42,938 nt of DNA. Origin: Lachnospiraceae bacterium (GTDB lineage: Bacteria > Bacillota > Clostridia > Lachnospirales > Lachnospiraceae). Position 1 is the first letter of the stretch; every line of letters starts with the position of its first letter. Below are positions 25,236 through 33,688 of this stretch, in pieces. The stretch lies in NCBI GenBank assembly GCA_024693455.1, contig JAILKW010000156.1, positions 1 through 42,938 on the forward strand, written 5' to 3'. The notes under the pieces were generated by a model. The model saw only the letters and a program-made list of their open reading frames with translations. It searched no databases and had not been told where the DNA came from. Made by a program: the position numbers and the translations under genes.

Positions 25236-26153
25236 ATGTTTAATGTGACTTATGATAAAGATTCACTTGTAAGATTGGAAGATGAAGTCGGATCTGCAGT
25301 TACGATTCAATATGAGAACGAAATCGGACATATTATTTCCATAAACGTTCCCCGGGAGGAGAGGGAAAAAGGAAGAGGAGAAGCTCTTCTTGACGCGACG
25401 GAACAGCTTGCTTACAATTACGGTTTGAAAATTCTTGAATCTGATTACATAGTAGAGCATAGTGCTCTTAATGCTCTTTTTAAGAAAAGAAATTTTGAAC
25501 TGGATGAGGGAGTGCCTGTTTTGGCAGTTAATTTGGAGAATCTGTTAAAATCCAAAGCAGTAAAAAAGACACTTAGAAATCAACTCCCGGATCTGGAATT
25601 TATTACACTTGAAGAAATGTTCATGTCTCAATACGACGTGATGATCGAGATCCTGCGGCGTTTTGATATCAGGCTTGACAGTGTAGATATGAACAATCTT
25701 GTACAGAATATAAGCGGAGTTGTCTTTGACAGAGACAAGAAACTCAAGTCTTTGGTCTTATGCTCCGAAAGTGGTTTTGATCTACACGTTGATATTTTAT
25801 TCGGGGTCATGAAAAACGGGCCTCAGTATGTACTTGCTGCTCTTCAGGGGATGCTATTGAATTTAGTTCGTAACGGCGGGGCAGAGAACTATACCAACCT
25901 GTCCATGATCGCTGCCAATAAGTTCACGGAGACTTTGCTTGTCAGAGTGTTGGACAAAGATTATGAGATCGAAAAAAGAGGGTCTTCAATGCATGCAAGA
26001 AAAGAACTTACCGGTGAGAACGGACTCGAAATAAGTTCCGATGCATTTGGAGATAAGCAATATGACTGGCATGATGAACTTGAAGAATATCCTCTTCAGG
26101 GTAACGCGGGGTGGAAGATAGCATGGCAGAGAGAAAGAGAACAAAATATATAG
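25236..26153 (+). CDS. Second double-GNAT-like protein, co-transcribed with the phosphatase
   Basis: ATG 25236 lies 1 base after the phosphatase stop, and its ribosome site GGGAGGTGG is inside that gene, so translation is coupled. The 305-residue product begins with a GNAT-like part: ISINVPREEREKGRGEALLDA holds the acetyl-CoA loop R-x-K-G-R-G, and ends near KKRNFELDEG. Residues 110-300 form a second, weakly GNAT-like half (DKKLKSLVLCSES... LLVRVLDKDYEIEKRG). The layout resembles the protein at 18757. Substrate unknown. Confidence 0.7.
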   Translation: MFNVTYDKDSLVRLEDEVGSAVTIQYENEIGHIISINVPREEREKGRGEALLDATEQLAYNYGLKILESDYIVEHSALNALFKKRNFELDEGVPVLAVNLENLLKSKAVKKTLRNQLPDLEFITLEEMFMSQYDVMIEILRRFDIRLDSVDMNNLVQNISGVVFDRDKKLKSLVLCSESGFDLHVDILFGVMKNGPQYVLAALQGMLLNLVRNGGAENYTNLSMIAANKFTETLLVRVLDKDYEIEKRGSSMHARKELTGENGLEISSDAFGDKQYDWHDELEEYPLQGNAGWKIAWQREREQNI

Positions 26154-26165
26154 GATGACGAGCTT

Positions 26166-26639
26166 ATGAAAAATGTAAGAAGAGCAAAGAATACCGATAT
26201 AGAAAGAATACTTGAGCTTCTTGTTGAGGTGGATATGGTTCATCACAATGGTCGCCCGGATATTTTTAAAGGTCCGGCGACCAAGTATAATGCAAAAGAA
26301 CTTTCCGAAATTATAAAAAATGATGATACACCGGTGTTCGTTTGTGTAGATGAAAATGATCATATTATGGGCCATGCTTTTTGCATCCATAAACAGATTT
26401 TGGGAGATTCGGTTCTTACGGATATTAAAACACTTTATATCGATGATATCTGTGTTGCCAAAGATTCCAGAGGAAACGGAGTTGGCAGAAGTTTGTATGA
26501 GTATGTGACTCGGTATGCAAGAGATTGTGATTGCTACAACATCACCTTAAATGTCTGGTCTTGCAATCCGGGTGCCATGGCTTTTTACGAGTCTATGGGT
26601 CTTAAACCTCAGAAGGTGGGGATGGAGATGCTCTTATAA
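26166..26639 (+). CDS. GNAT-family N-acetyltransferase
   Basis: A complete single-domain GNAT protein of 157 residues starting 12 bases after the preceding gene. It opens VRRAKNTDIERILEL, has the core strand TLYIDDICVAKDSRGNGVGRSLYEYV (acetyl-CoA loop R-G-N-G-V-G) and ends with NVWSCNPGAMAFYESMGLKPQKVGMEMLL, the usual C-terminal motif B. It resembles RimI/PA0115-like enzymes. It is the last gene of the 19.6-26.6 kb run. Confidence 0.88.
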   Translation: MKNVRRAKNTDIERILELLVEVDMVHHNGRPDIFKGPATKYNAKELSEIIKNDDTPVFVCVDENDHIMGHAFCIHKQILGDSVLTDIKTLYIDDICVAKDSRGNGVGRSLYEYVTRYARDCDCYNITLNVWSCNPGAMAFYESMGLKPQKVGMEMLL

Positions 26640-26675
26640 AAATTGTGTCAAGACAGTTTTTTAAAATTCTTTTTC

Positions 26676-26704
26676 TTGATAGTAGGGCATGGCACTGATA
26701 TAAT
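26676..26704 (+). promoter_or_regulatory. Promoter of the diguanylate cyclase gene
   Basis: TTGATA (26676-26681), a 17-bp spacer and a perfect TATAAT (26699-26704) lie 22 bases before the start codon. Confidence 0.8.
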
Positions 26705-26726
26705 AAAATAAGATTTTGGGGGAAAT

Positions 26727-27806
26727 ATGGAAGTACTTGAAAAGGAATTTCGAGAAGCCCTTTTCAAATTTTTCCCGGTTCTTATTATAGGGGAATTGAT
26801 AGTTGATACGGGATTTTATATTCTGTATATTTTTACGGGGTTCTCGGTTTTAGATATATACACATATCCGATAAAGAGGATATTAATTCCTCTTGCCTTT
26901 AATATCCTGATATATTTGATATCAAGGTGGATCATAAGATCGCCGCGTATGGCGGAAAAAAGAAAGACATATGCAGTGGCTTTCGGATTTACCGGAATAT
27001 GCGGAGTTATGTCAGTGTTTCACAGTTTTTTTACACCCATGTGGTGTGTTCCGGCATTGGCAGCCTTTTTGATATCGGCTTTTCATGACAGGCTTTTGCA
27101 GAGAAAGCTTTTGTTTACGGATATTATTATTATTTTTTTATCATATGCGTATGTTTTGACCGAGAGACCGGAAAGCAGGTTTGAGTTTACCGAGAGCCTT
27201 GTTATTGTAACTGCGATCACTGTAGGGGCGTATTTTATGATCCTGCAGCTTGATGTTTTCAATAATAAGGTAGTTGCCCTTACCAAGGTTTTGGGTGAAC
27301 GGGAAGCCAAATATGAAAAAGAACTATGTTTTGATCACCTTACGGGAGTTGCAAGCAGAATGCAGCTTTTTAAAGAAGGGGACAGGAGGGTGATGAGACA
27401 TTCCGTGGATAATCCTGTTTCCGTTGCTATCATTGATATAGATAATTTTAAATCGATCAATGATACCTATGGACATGAAAAGGGAGATGTGGTCTTAAAA
27501 AGACTTGGAAGTATTCTTCAGGATTATATGGCTGCCGATATTACCATAGGCAGATTCGGAGGAGAGGAGTTTGTCTTCGTGCTCGAAGGCGGATCCTCTG
27601 CCATACATAAAGAGGTTATTGAAGAAATAAGACTCCAGTTCATGGCCGAAAAGTATGATTTTAAAGAAGAACCCATAACTTTCTCCGCAGGTCTTGTCGG
27701 CTGTGGGGAGAAAGAGACATTTAAATCTACCTTAAACAGAGCAGATCAATGTCTTTATATGGCCAAAAAGCAAGGGAAAAACCGGGTGATCCAGAATGCA
27801 TGCTAA
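26727..27806 (+). CDS. Membrane diguanylate cyclase (GGDEF domain)
   Basis: Makes cyclic-di-GMP from two GTP. The 359 residues start with about six hydrophobic helices (residues 15-185) that may sense a membrane or redox signal, then a short linker (GEREAKYEKEL) and a GGDEF domain from about 200. The linker-domain junction DHLTGVASRMQL is canonical. The active-site motif is GGEEF at 277-281, an accepted active variant. Other signatures are IDIDNFKSINDTYGHEKGD and ITFSAGL. No RxxD inhibitory site stands out at the expected position. It has its own promoter and stands apart from the genes on either side. Its product could serve the HD-GYP enzyme at 29899 and the pilus locus. Confidence 0.92.
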   Translation: MEVLEKEFREALFKFFPVLIIGELIVDTGFYILYIFTGFSVLDIYTYPIKRILIPLAFNILIYLISRWIIRSPRMAEKRKTYAVAFGFTGICGVMSVFHSFFTPMWCVPALAAFLISAFHDRLLQRKLLFTDIIIIFLSYAYVLTERPESRFEFTESLVIVTAITVGAYFMILQLDVFNNKVVALTKVLGEREAKYEKELCFDHLTGVASRMQLFKEGDRRVMRHSVDNPVSVAIIDIDNFKSINDTYGHEKGDVVLKRLGSILQDYMAADITIGRFGGEEFVFVLEGGSSAIHKEVIEEIRLQFMAEKYDFKEEPITFSAGLVGCGEKETFKSTLNRADQCLYMAKKQGKNRVIQNAC

Positions 27807-27836
27807 GCAAGATTTATTTAGATAGGAGATTTAGTA

Positions 27837-28439
27837 ATGGATATTGTATGTTTGGATCTTGAAGGTGTACTTGTTCCGGAGATTTGGATCGCTTTTTCAG
27901 AAGAGAGCGGTATTCCGGAACTGAGAAAGACTACCCGTGATGAACCTGATTACGATAAGCTTATGAAGTACAGGATTTCCATATTAAAAGAACATGGGCT
28001 GGGATTAAAAGAGATTCAGGATACTATCGGAAAGATAGATCCGCTCCCCGGCGCAAAAGAGTTTATGGATAAGCTTCGTGATACGACTCAGGTGATCATT
28101 CTTTCCGATACTTTTGAGCAGTTCGCAAAGCCTCTTATGAAAAAACTTGGAATGCCCACGATATTTTGCAACACTCTTGAGGTTGCTGATGATGGGATGA
28201 TAACGGGTTATAAGATGCGTTGCAAGGATTCAAAGAAGACCACGGTGGCTCACCTTCAGGCAATGGGCTTTGATACCATAGCATCAGGGGACAGTTTTAA
28301 TGATCTTGGTATGATAATGAATTCAAAAGCGGGATTTTTATTCCGTTCAACCGAACAGATCAAAAAAGATTATCCGCAGTATCCGGCTTATGAGACATAT
28401 GACGAGCTTTATGACGCGATAGTGGGCGCATTAGGCTAA
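27837..28439 (+). CDS. thrH: HAD-family phosphatase, ThrH-like (phosphoserine/homoserine)
   Basis: The 200-residue HAD enzyme has AGGAGA upstream of ATG 27837. It shows the HAD signatures in order: CLDLEGVL (residues 4-11, where Asp and Glu replace the usual DxD as in ThrH), ILSDTFEQF (motif II), the Lys of CKDSKKTT (motif III) and ASGDSFNDLGM (motif IV). ThrH from Pseudomonas is a phosphoserine phosphatase that can transfer phosphate to homoserine. The match in length and motifs is good. The substrate is inferred. It follows the diguanylate cyclase gene by 30 bases and probably shares its transcript. Confidence 0.85.
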   Translation: MDIVCLDLEGVLVPEIWIAFSEESGIPELRKTTRDEPDYDKLMKYRISILKEHGLGLKEIQDTIGKIDPLPGAKEFMDKLRDTTQVIILSDTFEQFAKPLMKKLGMPTIFCNTLEVADDGMITGYKMRCKDSKKTTVAHLQAMGFDTIASGDSFNDLGMIMNSKAGFLFRSTEQIKKDYPQYPAYETYDELYDAIVGALG

Positions 28440-28505
28440 AGAGAAATTCACTTTTATCCGATATAAACGTTAAGGATAAGTATACGATGCACCGTATAAT
28501 TATTT

Positions 28506-28523
28506 GGTCAAAAGGAGTTGACC
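28506..28523. promoter_or_regulatory. Inverted repeat GGTCAA-N6-TTGACC
   Basis: A perfect 6-bp inverted repeat lies 5 bases after a TATAAT (28495-28500) and 27 bases before the start at 28551. It may be an operator. No clear -35 accompanies the TATAAT. Confidence 0.4.
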
Positions 28524-28550
28524 ACACCATACTTACAAGGAGGTATATCT

Positions 28551-29381
28551 ATGGGAATGTTAAATGATGCCATAGGAAGTTATCAGAGGGCAGCAGGCCT
28601 TGGTGCTACTTCCCAATATGGCAAAACTGTTCGGCCCAAAACCGCTAAAGCAGCGGACAAGGCTGAAAAAACCGAAGCTTTGGAAACCAAAGAAAGCACA
28701 GGTAAAATAACAGGCAAGACTATCGGCGATCCCAAGCTTTCCGATAATGCAGCAAAGCTGTATGATCAGCTTAAGGAGAAATACGGAGATATGGAATTTA
28801 TCCTTGTTTCCGATTCTCAAAAGAATGCTGTTGAAAAAAATGCAGCTGCATACGGTCAGGCTAACAAAACAGTAGTGCTTATCAGTGAAGGCAAGCTTGA
28901 AAAAATGGCAGGCGATGATAATTATCGCAAACAGGTCGAGGGCACGATAGATAAGGCTAAGGATCAGATTGAGCAGGCTAAGGCTCAACTTGCATCATCA
29001 CCTTTGGGTGCATCGGTTAAGACAATAGGAATAAATGTAAACGAAAAAGGCGAGACATCGTTCTTTGCTACTATAGACAAGAGTCTGTCCGATAGCAATA
29101 AACTTGCCAAAGAACGGGCGGAGAATAAAAAAGAAGAGAAAGCAGCTGAAAAGAAACAGGCTAAAAAACTTGAAGATAAAGAACGCCTTGAGAAGATGAA
29201 AGATAAAAAGGCTGAAGGAAAAGACGCTCCTGAAAAGGAAGAAGATATCGAAAGATTTGAGGCCGATTCCGTTGAGGCCCTTCTCAGGAAACTTGAAGAT
29301 TTCACATACAGCCGAATGAGTGATTCAGTGATCACAAAAGAAGAAGCAGCTCTCGGCGGAAGTATTGATTTTAAAGGCTGA
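28551..29381 (+). CDS. Lys/Glu-rich protein of unknown function, MG-type N-terminus
   Basis: The true start is ATG 28551 with AAGGAGG 7 bases upstream. The open frame extends further left but without a ribosome site. The 276-residue cytoplasmic protein opens MGMLNDAIGSYQRAAGL, has a folded centre (residues 60-180: YDQLKEKYGDMEFILVSDSQK, KTVVLISEGKLEKMA), then a Lys/Glu coiled segment (about 180-235) and a short tail. From memory this matches proteins of Lachnospiraceae labelled DUF6033. I could not check. Its head resembles that of the protein at 4258. Confidence 0.75.
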   Translation: MGMLNDAIGSYQRAAGLGATSQYGKTVRPKTAKAADKAEKTEALETKESTGKITGKTIGDPKLSDNAAKLYDQLKEKYGDMEFILVSDSQKNAVEKNAAAYGQANKTVVLISEGKLEKMAGDDNYRKQVEGTIDKAKDQIEQAKAQLASSPLGASVKTIGINVNEKGETSFFATIDKSLSDSNKLAKERAENKKEEKAAEKKQAKKLEDKERLEKMKDKKAEGKDAPEKEEDIERFEADSVEALLRKLEDFTYSRMSDSVITKEEAALGGSIDFKG

Positions 29382-29447
29382 TGATCTGTTGTAATACGGT
29401 GCAATCGCATTATCTTAGATGAGGTTAAGTCTCCATCTGAGATATTC

Positions 29448-29530
29448 GCTCAGTTAGGATTCTCACGGATTCGGATGGGAACTATGTTTCCAAAGCAGAT
29501 CCGGAGCCGGTTCCGGCGAGCGATACTTGG
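29448..29530 (+). repeat. Structured repeat element, copy D
   Basis: Begins GCTCAGTTAGGAT, then CACGGATTCGGA (identical to copy A), GGGAAC/GTTTCC as the inner hairpin, AAGCAGA, CCGG, and ends GCGAGCGATACTTGG. It is more divergent than copies A and B. A terminator follows 7 bases later. The 281-base gap 29382-29662 holds this copy, that terminator, a second AACGCAG/CTGCGTT hairpin (29574-29600) and an upstream hairpin CTTAGATG/CATCTGAG near 29414-29440. Confidence 0.55.
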
Positions 29531-29536
29531 ATATTA

Positions 29537-29573
29537 CAGAGGCACTGCGCTGCTTTGCAGTTCCTCTGTTTTT
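29537..29573 (+). terminator. Intrinsic terminator before the HD-GYP operon
   Basis: CAGAGG-ACTGC pairs with GCAGT-CCTCTG, followed by T5 (29569-29573). It either ends the 28551 gene or, because repeat copy D sits right before it, attenuates the operon at 29663. Confidence 0.8.
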
Positions 29574-29662
29574 AACGCAGTAAAAGAAATCTCCTGCGTT
29601 ATGAGCAAGTGGCGAAGCGGATTGCGAATATCATTGACCTGATTTATACAGGCGGAGATATT

Positions 29663-29893
29663 ATGAGAAGCATGGAATTTAAAATGGAAAGAACAGGACT
29701 TGTTGAAGTTGGTCAGGTTCTGCCGGTTAAGGAATTCTCTGTATCCACTTCATATTATTATGTACTGGGAAAGGCTTATGCCATGTCTGCCAACTATACT
29801 ACCATGGAGCGGCTCAAATCAAAAGAAGGTACAGTGACGGATATTAAAGAAACGCCCAGAGGTTTTTATGTAACTGTTGATTTTGATGAGTAA
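29663..29893 (+). CDS. Small protein of unknown function, coupled to HD-GYP
   Basis: I choose ATG 29663 (GGCGGAG upstream) over the GTG at 29609. The 76-residue product (MRSMEFKMERTGLVEVGQ...) is a small beta-rich cytoplasmic protein ending TPRGFYVTVDFDE, with no helix that could cross the membrane. It ends 5 bases before the HD-GYP gene, so the two are co-transcribed and may act together. I do not recognise the family. Confidence 0.65.
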   Translation: MRSMEFKMERTGLVEVGQVLPVKEFSVSTSYYYVLGKAYAMSANYTTMERLKSKEGTVTDIKETPRGFYVTVDFDE

Positions 29894-29898
29894 TTGCT

Positions 29899-30954
29899 AT
29901 GAGATACCTTCCTATCAATCAATTAAAAAACGATATGGTTCTGGGACAGGAGCTCTATGATGCGCAGGGCCATATGCTTCTTGCCAAGCATACTACGCTG
30001 ACAGAAGAAAATATTGCCTATATAGCATTCCTGGGGGTTCCGGGGGTTTATATTGATGACTCTTTTTCGGAAGAGGCCAAGGTTGAGGAAATCATACGTC
30101 CTGAAGTAAAGAAGGCAGCGCTTCGTCTTATTCAGGATGTATTTGTTCATGCTGCAGAAGATGATGTTGTCGGAAGTGCAAAAGAAAATGCGCTTCGAAA
30201 GTACGTTAACGAGATCGTGGACTGTGTTTTGGATAACGAGGATGTTATGTATAATCTTGTTGCGATCAAGACTTATGATGATTATACATTTTTCCATTCC
30301 ACCAATGTGGCTATACTTTCAGGGATCATAGGTGCTAAGCTTAACATGAAAAGGGAAGCCCTTGATGATCTCGTGATGGCCGGATTTCTTCATGATATAG
30401 GAAAGGTTTTTATTGATCCCGATATAATAAACGCGCCGCGTAAACTTACCGATGAGGAAAGGATCCAGATGATGGATCATCCCAGACTCGGTTATGATTT
30501 TCTGAAGGATGAATACAATTTTTCAGAAGATGTGCTTGAAGCGGTTTATCAGCATCATGAGTGGTTTAACGGAGACGGTTATCCGAGAAGGCTTGAGGGG
30601 GTAAATATATCCCGAATGGCAAGAATACTTAAGGTTGCGGATGTGTATGACGCAATGACAGGCAGACGGTCTTATCATGATCCTTATCTTCCCAGTGATG
30701 TTTTGGAGTACATCATGGGACGAAGCGGTATGGAGTTTGATCCTTCGATCGTTCAGGTGATGGCTATGGAAATGTGTGTGTATCCTGTTGGCTGTGAGGT
30801 TGGTCTGTCCGATGGCAGAAGAGGGATAATCCTTGAAAATCAAAGGGGCTTTATAATGCGTCCCAAGATCAAACTTCTGGGGGATGAGAGGGTACTTGAT
30901 CTGGCAAATGACAGAGAAGCATGGAATCTTACTATAGTTAAGCTTCTTATGTGA
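29899..30954 (+). CDS. HD-GYP cyclic-di-GMP phosphodiesterase
   Basis: Hydrolyses c-di-GMP. The 351 residues have a DUF3391-like N-terminal part (residues 1-110) and an HD-GYP domain. The metal-binding HD is in GFLHDIGKVF (near 165) and the second signature is HHEWFNGDGYPRRLEG (near 217-232), with the complete GYP. HSTNVA and VADVYDAMTGRRSY are also typical. ATG 29899 has no strong ribosome site and depends on coupling to the small gene before it. Together with the two diguanylate cyclases it forms a make-and-break set for c-di-GMP. Confidence 0.93.
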   Translation: MRYLPINQLKNDMVLGQELYDAQGHMLLAKHTTLTEENIAYIAFLGVPGVYIDDSFSEEAKVEEIIRPEVKKAALRLIQDVFVHAAEDDVVGSAKENALRKYVNEIVDCVLDNEDVMYNLVAIKTYDDYTFFHSTNVAILSGIIGAKLNMKREALDDLVMAGFLHDIGKVFIDPDIINAPRKLTDEERIQMMDHPRLGYDFLKDEYNFSEDVLEAVYQHHEWFNGDGYPRRLEGVNISRMARILKVADVYDAMTGRRSYHDPYLPSDVLEYIMGRSGMEFDPSIVQVMAMEMCVYPVGCEVGLSDGRRGIILENQRGFIMRPKIKLLGDERVLDLANDREAWNLTIVKLLM

Positions 30955-30977
30955 TTTTGACTTTAACGGAGCGTGAT

Positions 30978-31607
30978 ATGTTACCTACAAAAAAAAGAGT
31001 CCGGGATGTTTTGGAAATGATGGATAAGACATACGGGACGGATAATATATGTTATTTGAACTATAAGGAGCCCTGGCAGCTCCTTTTTGCAACTATTCTG
31101 TCAGCCCAATGCACAGATGCCAGGGTCAACATGGTGACGAAAGAATTATTTCAAAAGAGACCGGATCTTGCAAGTTTTGCTTCAGCGGATATCAAAGAGC
31201 TCGAAGATGATATTCATTCAACCGGTTTTTACCATAACAAAGCCAAAAATATAAAAGCCTGTGCTAAAAGACTGATTTCCGATCATGCCGGTCAGCTGCC
31301 TTCTGATATCGACGAACTTACATCGCTTCCCGGGGTAGGCAGGAAGACTGCGAATGTGGTCCGTACCCATATTTTTCACGAACCTTCTATAGTTGTGGAT
31401 ACCCATGTCGGCAGAGTTTCAAGAAGGCTTGGCCTGACGGAATCAAAAGATCCCGTTAAGGTAGAATTTGAACTTATGGATATTGTGCCCAAGGATCATT
31501 GGAGCCTTATTAATTATCAGTTTATAGCTCATGGAAGAGCTATCTGTACTTCGAGATCACCCAAATGTGAGATATGCCCTTTTTCTAAACTGTGTGTGGG
31601 GCCCTAG
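30978..31607 (+). CDS. nth: Endonuclease III (DNA glycosylase/AP lyase)
   Basis: Removes oxidised pyrimidines and cuts at the abasic site in base-excision repair. I start at ATG 30978 (CGGAG upstream) rather than the GTG at 30951, which overlaps the HD-GYP stop. The 209 residues contain the helix-hairpin-helix LPGVGRKTANVV with catalytic Lys, the catalytic Asp in VVDTHVGRVSRRLG, and the C-x6-C-x2-C-x5-C iron-sulfur site (CTSRSPKCEICPFSKLC) at the end. Standard length. It follows HD-GYP in the same transcript. Confidence 0.95.
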   Translation: MLPTKKRVRDVLEMMDKTYGTDNICYLNYKEPWQLLFATILSAQCTDARVNMVTKELFQKRPDLASFASADIKELEDDIHSTGFYHNKAKNIKACAKRLISDHAGQLPSDIDELTSLPGVGRKTANVVRTHIFHEPSIVVDTHVGRVSRRLGLTESKDPVKVEFELMDIVPKDHWSLINYQFIAHGRAICTSRSPKCEICPFSKLCVGP

Positions 31608-31631
31608 GAAGTAGAATGCCCTAAATCAGAG

Positions 31632-31660
31632 TTGGAGTATTGCCGGATTAGTGATATAAT
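31632..31660 (+). promoter_or_regulatory. Promoter of uppP
   Basis: TTGGAG (31632-31637), a 17-bp spacer and a perfect TATAAT (31655-31660) lie 76 bases before the start. Confidence 0.7.
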
Positions 31661-31736
31661 ATATCGGAATGGTTTAGAAGCAAAGGATAAGATTAATATC
31701 TTTGGAACCGGCATTTGAACCGGACGGAGGATTTAT

Positions 31737-32594
31737 ATGATTGAGATATTAAAAGCAATACTTTTCGGTATTGTTGAGGGGGTTACGGAGTGGCTTCCGG
31801 TTAGCAGTACAGGTCATATGATCATACTCGACGAATTTGTAAAGCTTAATGTATCGGAAGAGTTTTACAAACTTTTCGAGGTGGTAATACAGCTTGGAGC
31901 GATTTTGGCGGTCATCCTTATTTTTTGGGATAAGCTCTGGCCCTTTACTATGAGAAGGAAGAAGATCGAGGGAGTTACGGCAATACGTGAGACTCCGGGC
32001 TGGAAAGACGGAGCACTTTCACTTTGGATCAAGATAGTTGTCGCATGTATACCGGCTGCGGTAGTCGGAATAGGGCTTGATGATAAGATAGATGAACTGT
32101 TTTATCATCCCATACCTGTTGCACTTGCGCTTATCATTGTGGGTATTTTGTTCATTGTGATAGAAAGTACGATTAGCGGAAAAAGGACTCCCGTGATCAC
32201 TGAGCTTGAGCAGCTTTCGATGAAATCAGTTATTATAATAGGTCTGGCCCAGACTTTGGCGGCTGTTTTTCCCGGAACATCGAGATCGGGAGCCACCATT
32301 CTTGCAGCACTTTGTATAGGTGTTTCAAGGGAAGTTGCGGCCGAATTTACTTTCTTTTTGGCAGTTCCGGTAATGGCAGGAGCTTCACTTCTTAAACTAA
32401 TAAAGTTTTTGGCACAAGGAGCGTCGATGACCGGACAGGAAGCAGTAATACTTGTCGTGGGATGCGTAGTAGCATTTGCTGTTTCCATGTTTGTTATAAG
32501 GTTTTTGATGGGCTATATCAAAGAGCATGATTTTAAGCCGTTCGGATGGTACAGGATAGTTCTTGGAGTCCTTGTGATCGCTCTCGTAAGATAG
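31737..32594 (+). CDS. uppP: Undecaprenyl-diphosphatase (bacitracin resistance, BacA type)
   Basis: Recycles the lipid carrier of cell-wall synthesis by removing one phosphate from undecaprenyl diphosphate at the membrane. The 285 residues are mostly hydrophobic helices. The two family signatures are present: EGVTEWLPVSSTGH (residues 14-27) and FPGTSRSGATI near 180. The ATG has CGGAGGA upstream. The glycosyltransferase gene follows after 13 bases, which fits shared envelope work. Confidence 0.95.
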   Translation: MIEILKAILFGIVEGVTEWLPVSSTGHMIILDEFVKLNVSEEFYKLFEVVIQLGAILAVILIFWDKLWPFTMRRKKIEGVTAIRETPGWKDGALSLWIKIVVACIPAAVVGIGLDDKIDELFYHPIPVALALIIVGILFIVIESTISGKRTPVITELEQLSMKSVIIIGLAQTLAAVFPGTSRSGATILAALCIGVSREVAAEFTFFLAVPVMAGASLLKLIKFLAQGASMTGQEAVILVVGCVVAFAVSMFVIRFLMGYIKEHDFKPFGWYRIVLGVLVIALVR

Positions 32595-32607
32595 GAGGGT
32601 AATAGAT

Positions 32608-33666
32608 ATGTCTGATTTAACATTTAGCCTTTGCATGATAGTTAAAGATGAAGAGGCTGTTTTGGAAAGATGCCTGGATTCTGTTGCTGATCTGATGGAT
32701 GAGATCATTATAGTTGACACAGGTTCTTCGGATTCCACTAAAGAGATCGCATCCCGTTATACCGATAAGATATATGATTACGAATGGAAGAAAGATTTTG
32801 CAGATGCAAGGAATTTTGCTTTTTCCAAGGCTACGGGAGATTATATATATTCCTGCGATGCGGATGAGGTTTTGGAGGAACAGGGAAGGGAAGAATTTAA
32901 GAAATTAAAACAAGTCCTTATGCCCGAGATTGAGATCGTTCAGATGAAGTATTATGAACCAAAGATGCAGTCGGTTCTTAATGCCAAAAGGGAATATCGT
33001 CCCAAACTTTTTAAGAGACTTCGTACTTTTACCTGGATCAATCCGGTTCATGAGACAGTAAGGCTGGATCCTGTGGTGTTTGATTCCGATATAGTTGTTA
33101 CGCATTTGCCGCAGGAACTTCATATCAATCGTGATTTTGCGATATTTGAAGAAGTATTTAATGAGCACGGATACTTTACTCCCGAACTTTGCACAATGTA
33201 TATCCGTGAATTATATAAGTGCGGAGATGAAGAGCAGATAGAAAAGGGAAGCAGCATGCTGGAAAAAATCCTTAAGCAGGATAATTTTGACAATGAACTT
33301 AAGATGGACATTTATTGTTTGCTTGCGAGGAATGCAAGGATCAAAAAAGATAAGGATCTTCTCCTTGCATATACCACAAAGATGCTTTCCATGTATACAT
33401 GCGCCGAGATATGTTATGAACTCGGAGAGTTTTTCTTGTCACAGCAAAATGCGGGAGAAGCGGAAATTTGGTTTTCCAATGCTCTTTCAAGTGAATGCAG
33501 GGTAGATGTTCATACAGGCGGAGATTTTGCACTTGAAGGGCTGATCAAGACATACGAACTCATGCTTGAAAAACCGGGTCTTTCGGATTCCATAATTAAG
33601 TTTTACCGGGACAAGGTTGATTATTGCCGCGCCAAAAAGGAAGCATGGCAGATGCCGGAGGAATAA
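32608..33666 (+). CDS. Family 2 glycosyltransferase with C-terminal helical repeats
   Basis: The 352 residues begin with a GT-A fold: SLCMIVKDEEAVLERCLDSV, EIIIVDTGSSDSTKEIA and the metal site SCDADEVL (D-x-D near 92-94). The C-terminal half (190-350) is made of helical, TPR-like repeats. This layout resembles SunS/tetratricopeptide glycosyltransferases that act on peptides or surface molecules. The acceptor is unknown. ATG 32608 has GGAGGGT upstream. It is probably in one operon with uppP. Confidence 0.85.
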   Translation: MSDLTFSLCMIVKDEEAVLERCLDSVADLMDEIIIVDTGSSDSTKEIASRYTDKIYDYEWKKDFADARNFAFSKATGDYIYSCDADEVLEEQGREEFKKLKQVLMPEIEIVQMKYYEPKMQSVLNAKREYRPKLFKRLRTFTWINPVHETVRLDPVVFDSDIVVTHLPQELHINRDFAIFEEVFNEHGYFTPELCTMYIRELYKCGDEEQIEKGSSMLEKILKQDNFDNELKMDIYCLLARNARIKKDKDLLLAYTTKMLSMYTCAEICYELGEFFLSQQNAGEAEIWFSNALSSECRVDVHTGGDFALEGLIKTYELMLEKPGLSDSIIKFYRDKVDYCRAKKEAWQMPEE

Positions 33667-33688
33667 GGCATTTTTAGGCAGGAAAAGG

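Noticed and set aside
29609-29662. Longer start (GTG 29609) for the small protein before HD-GYP
   Set aside because: No ribosome site. ATG 29663 has GGCGGAG at the right distance.
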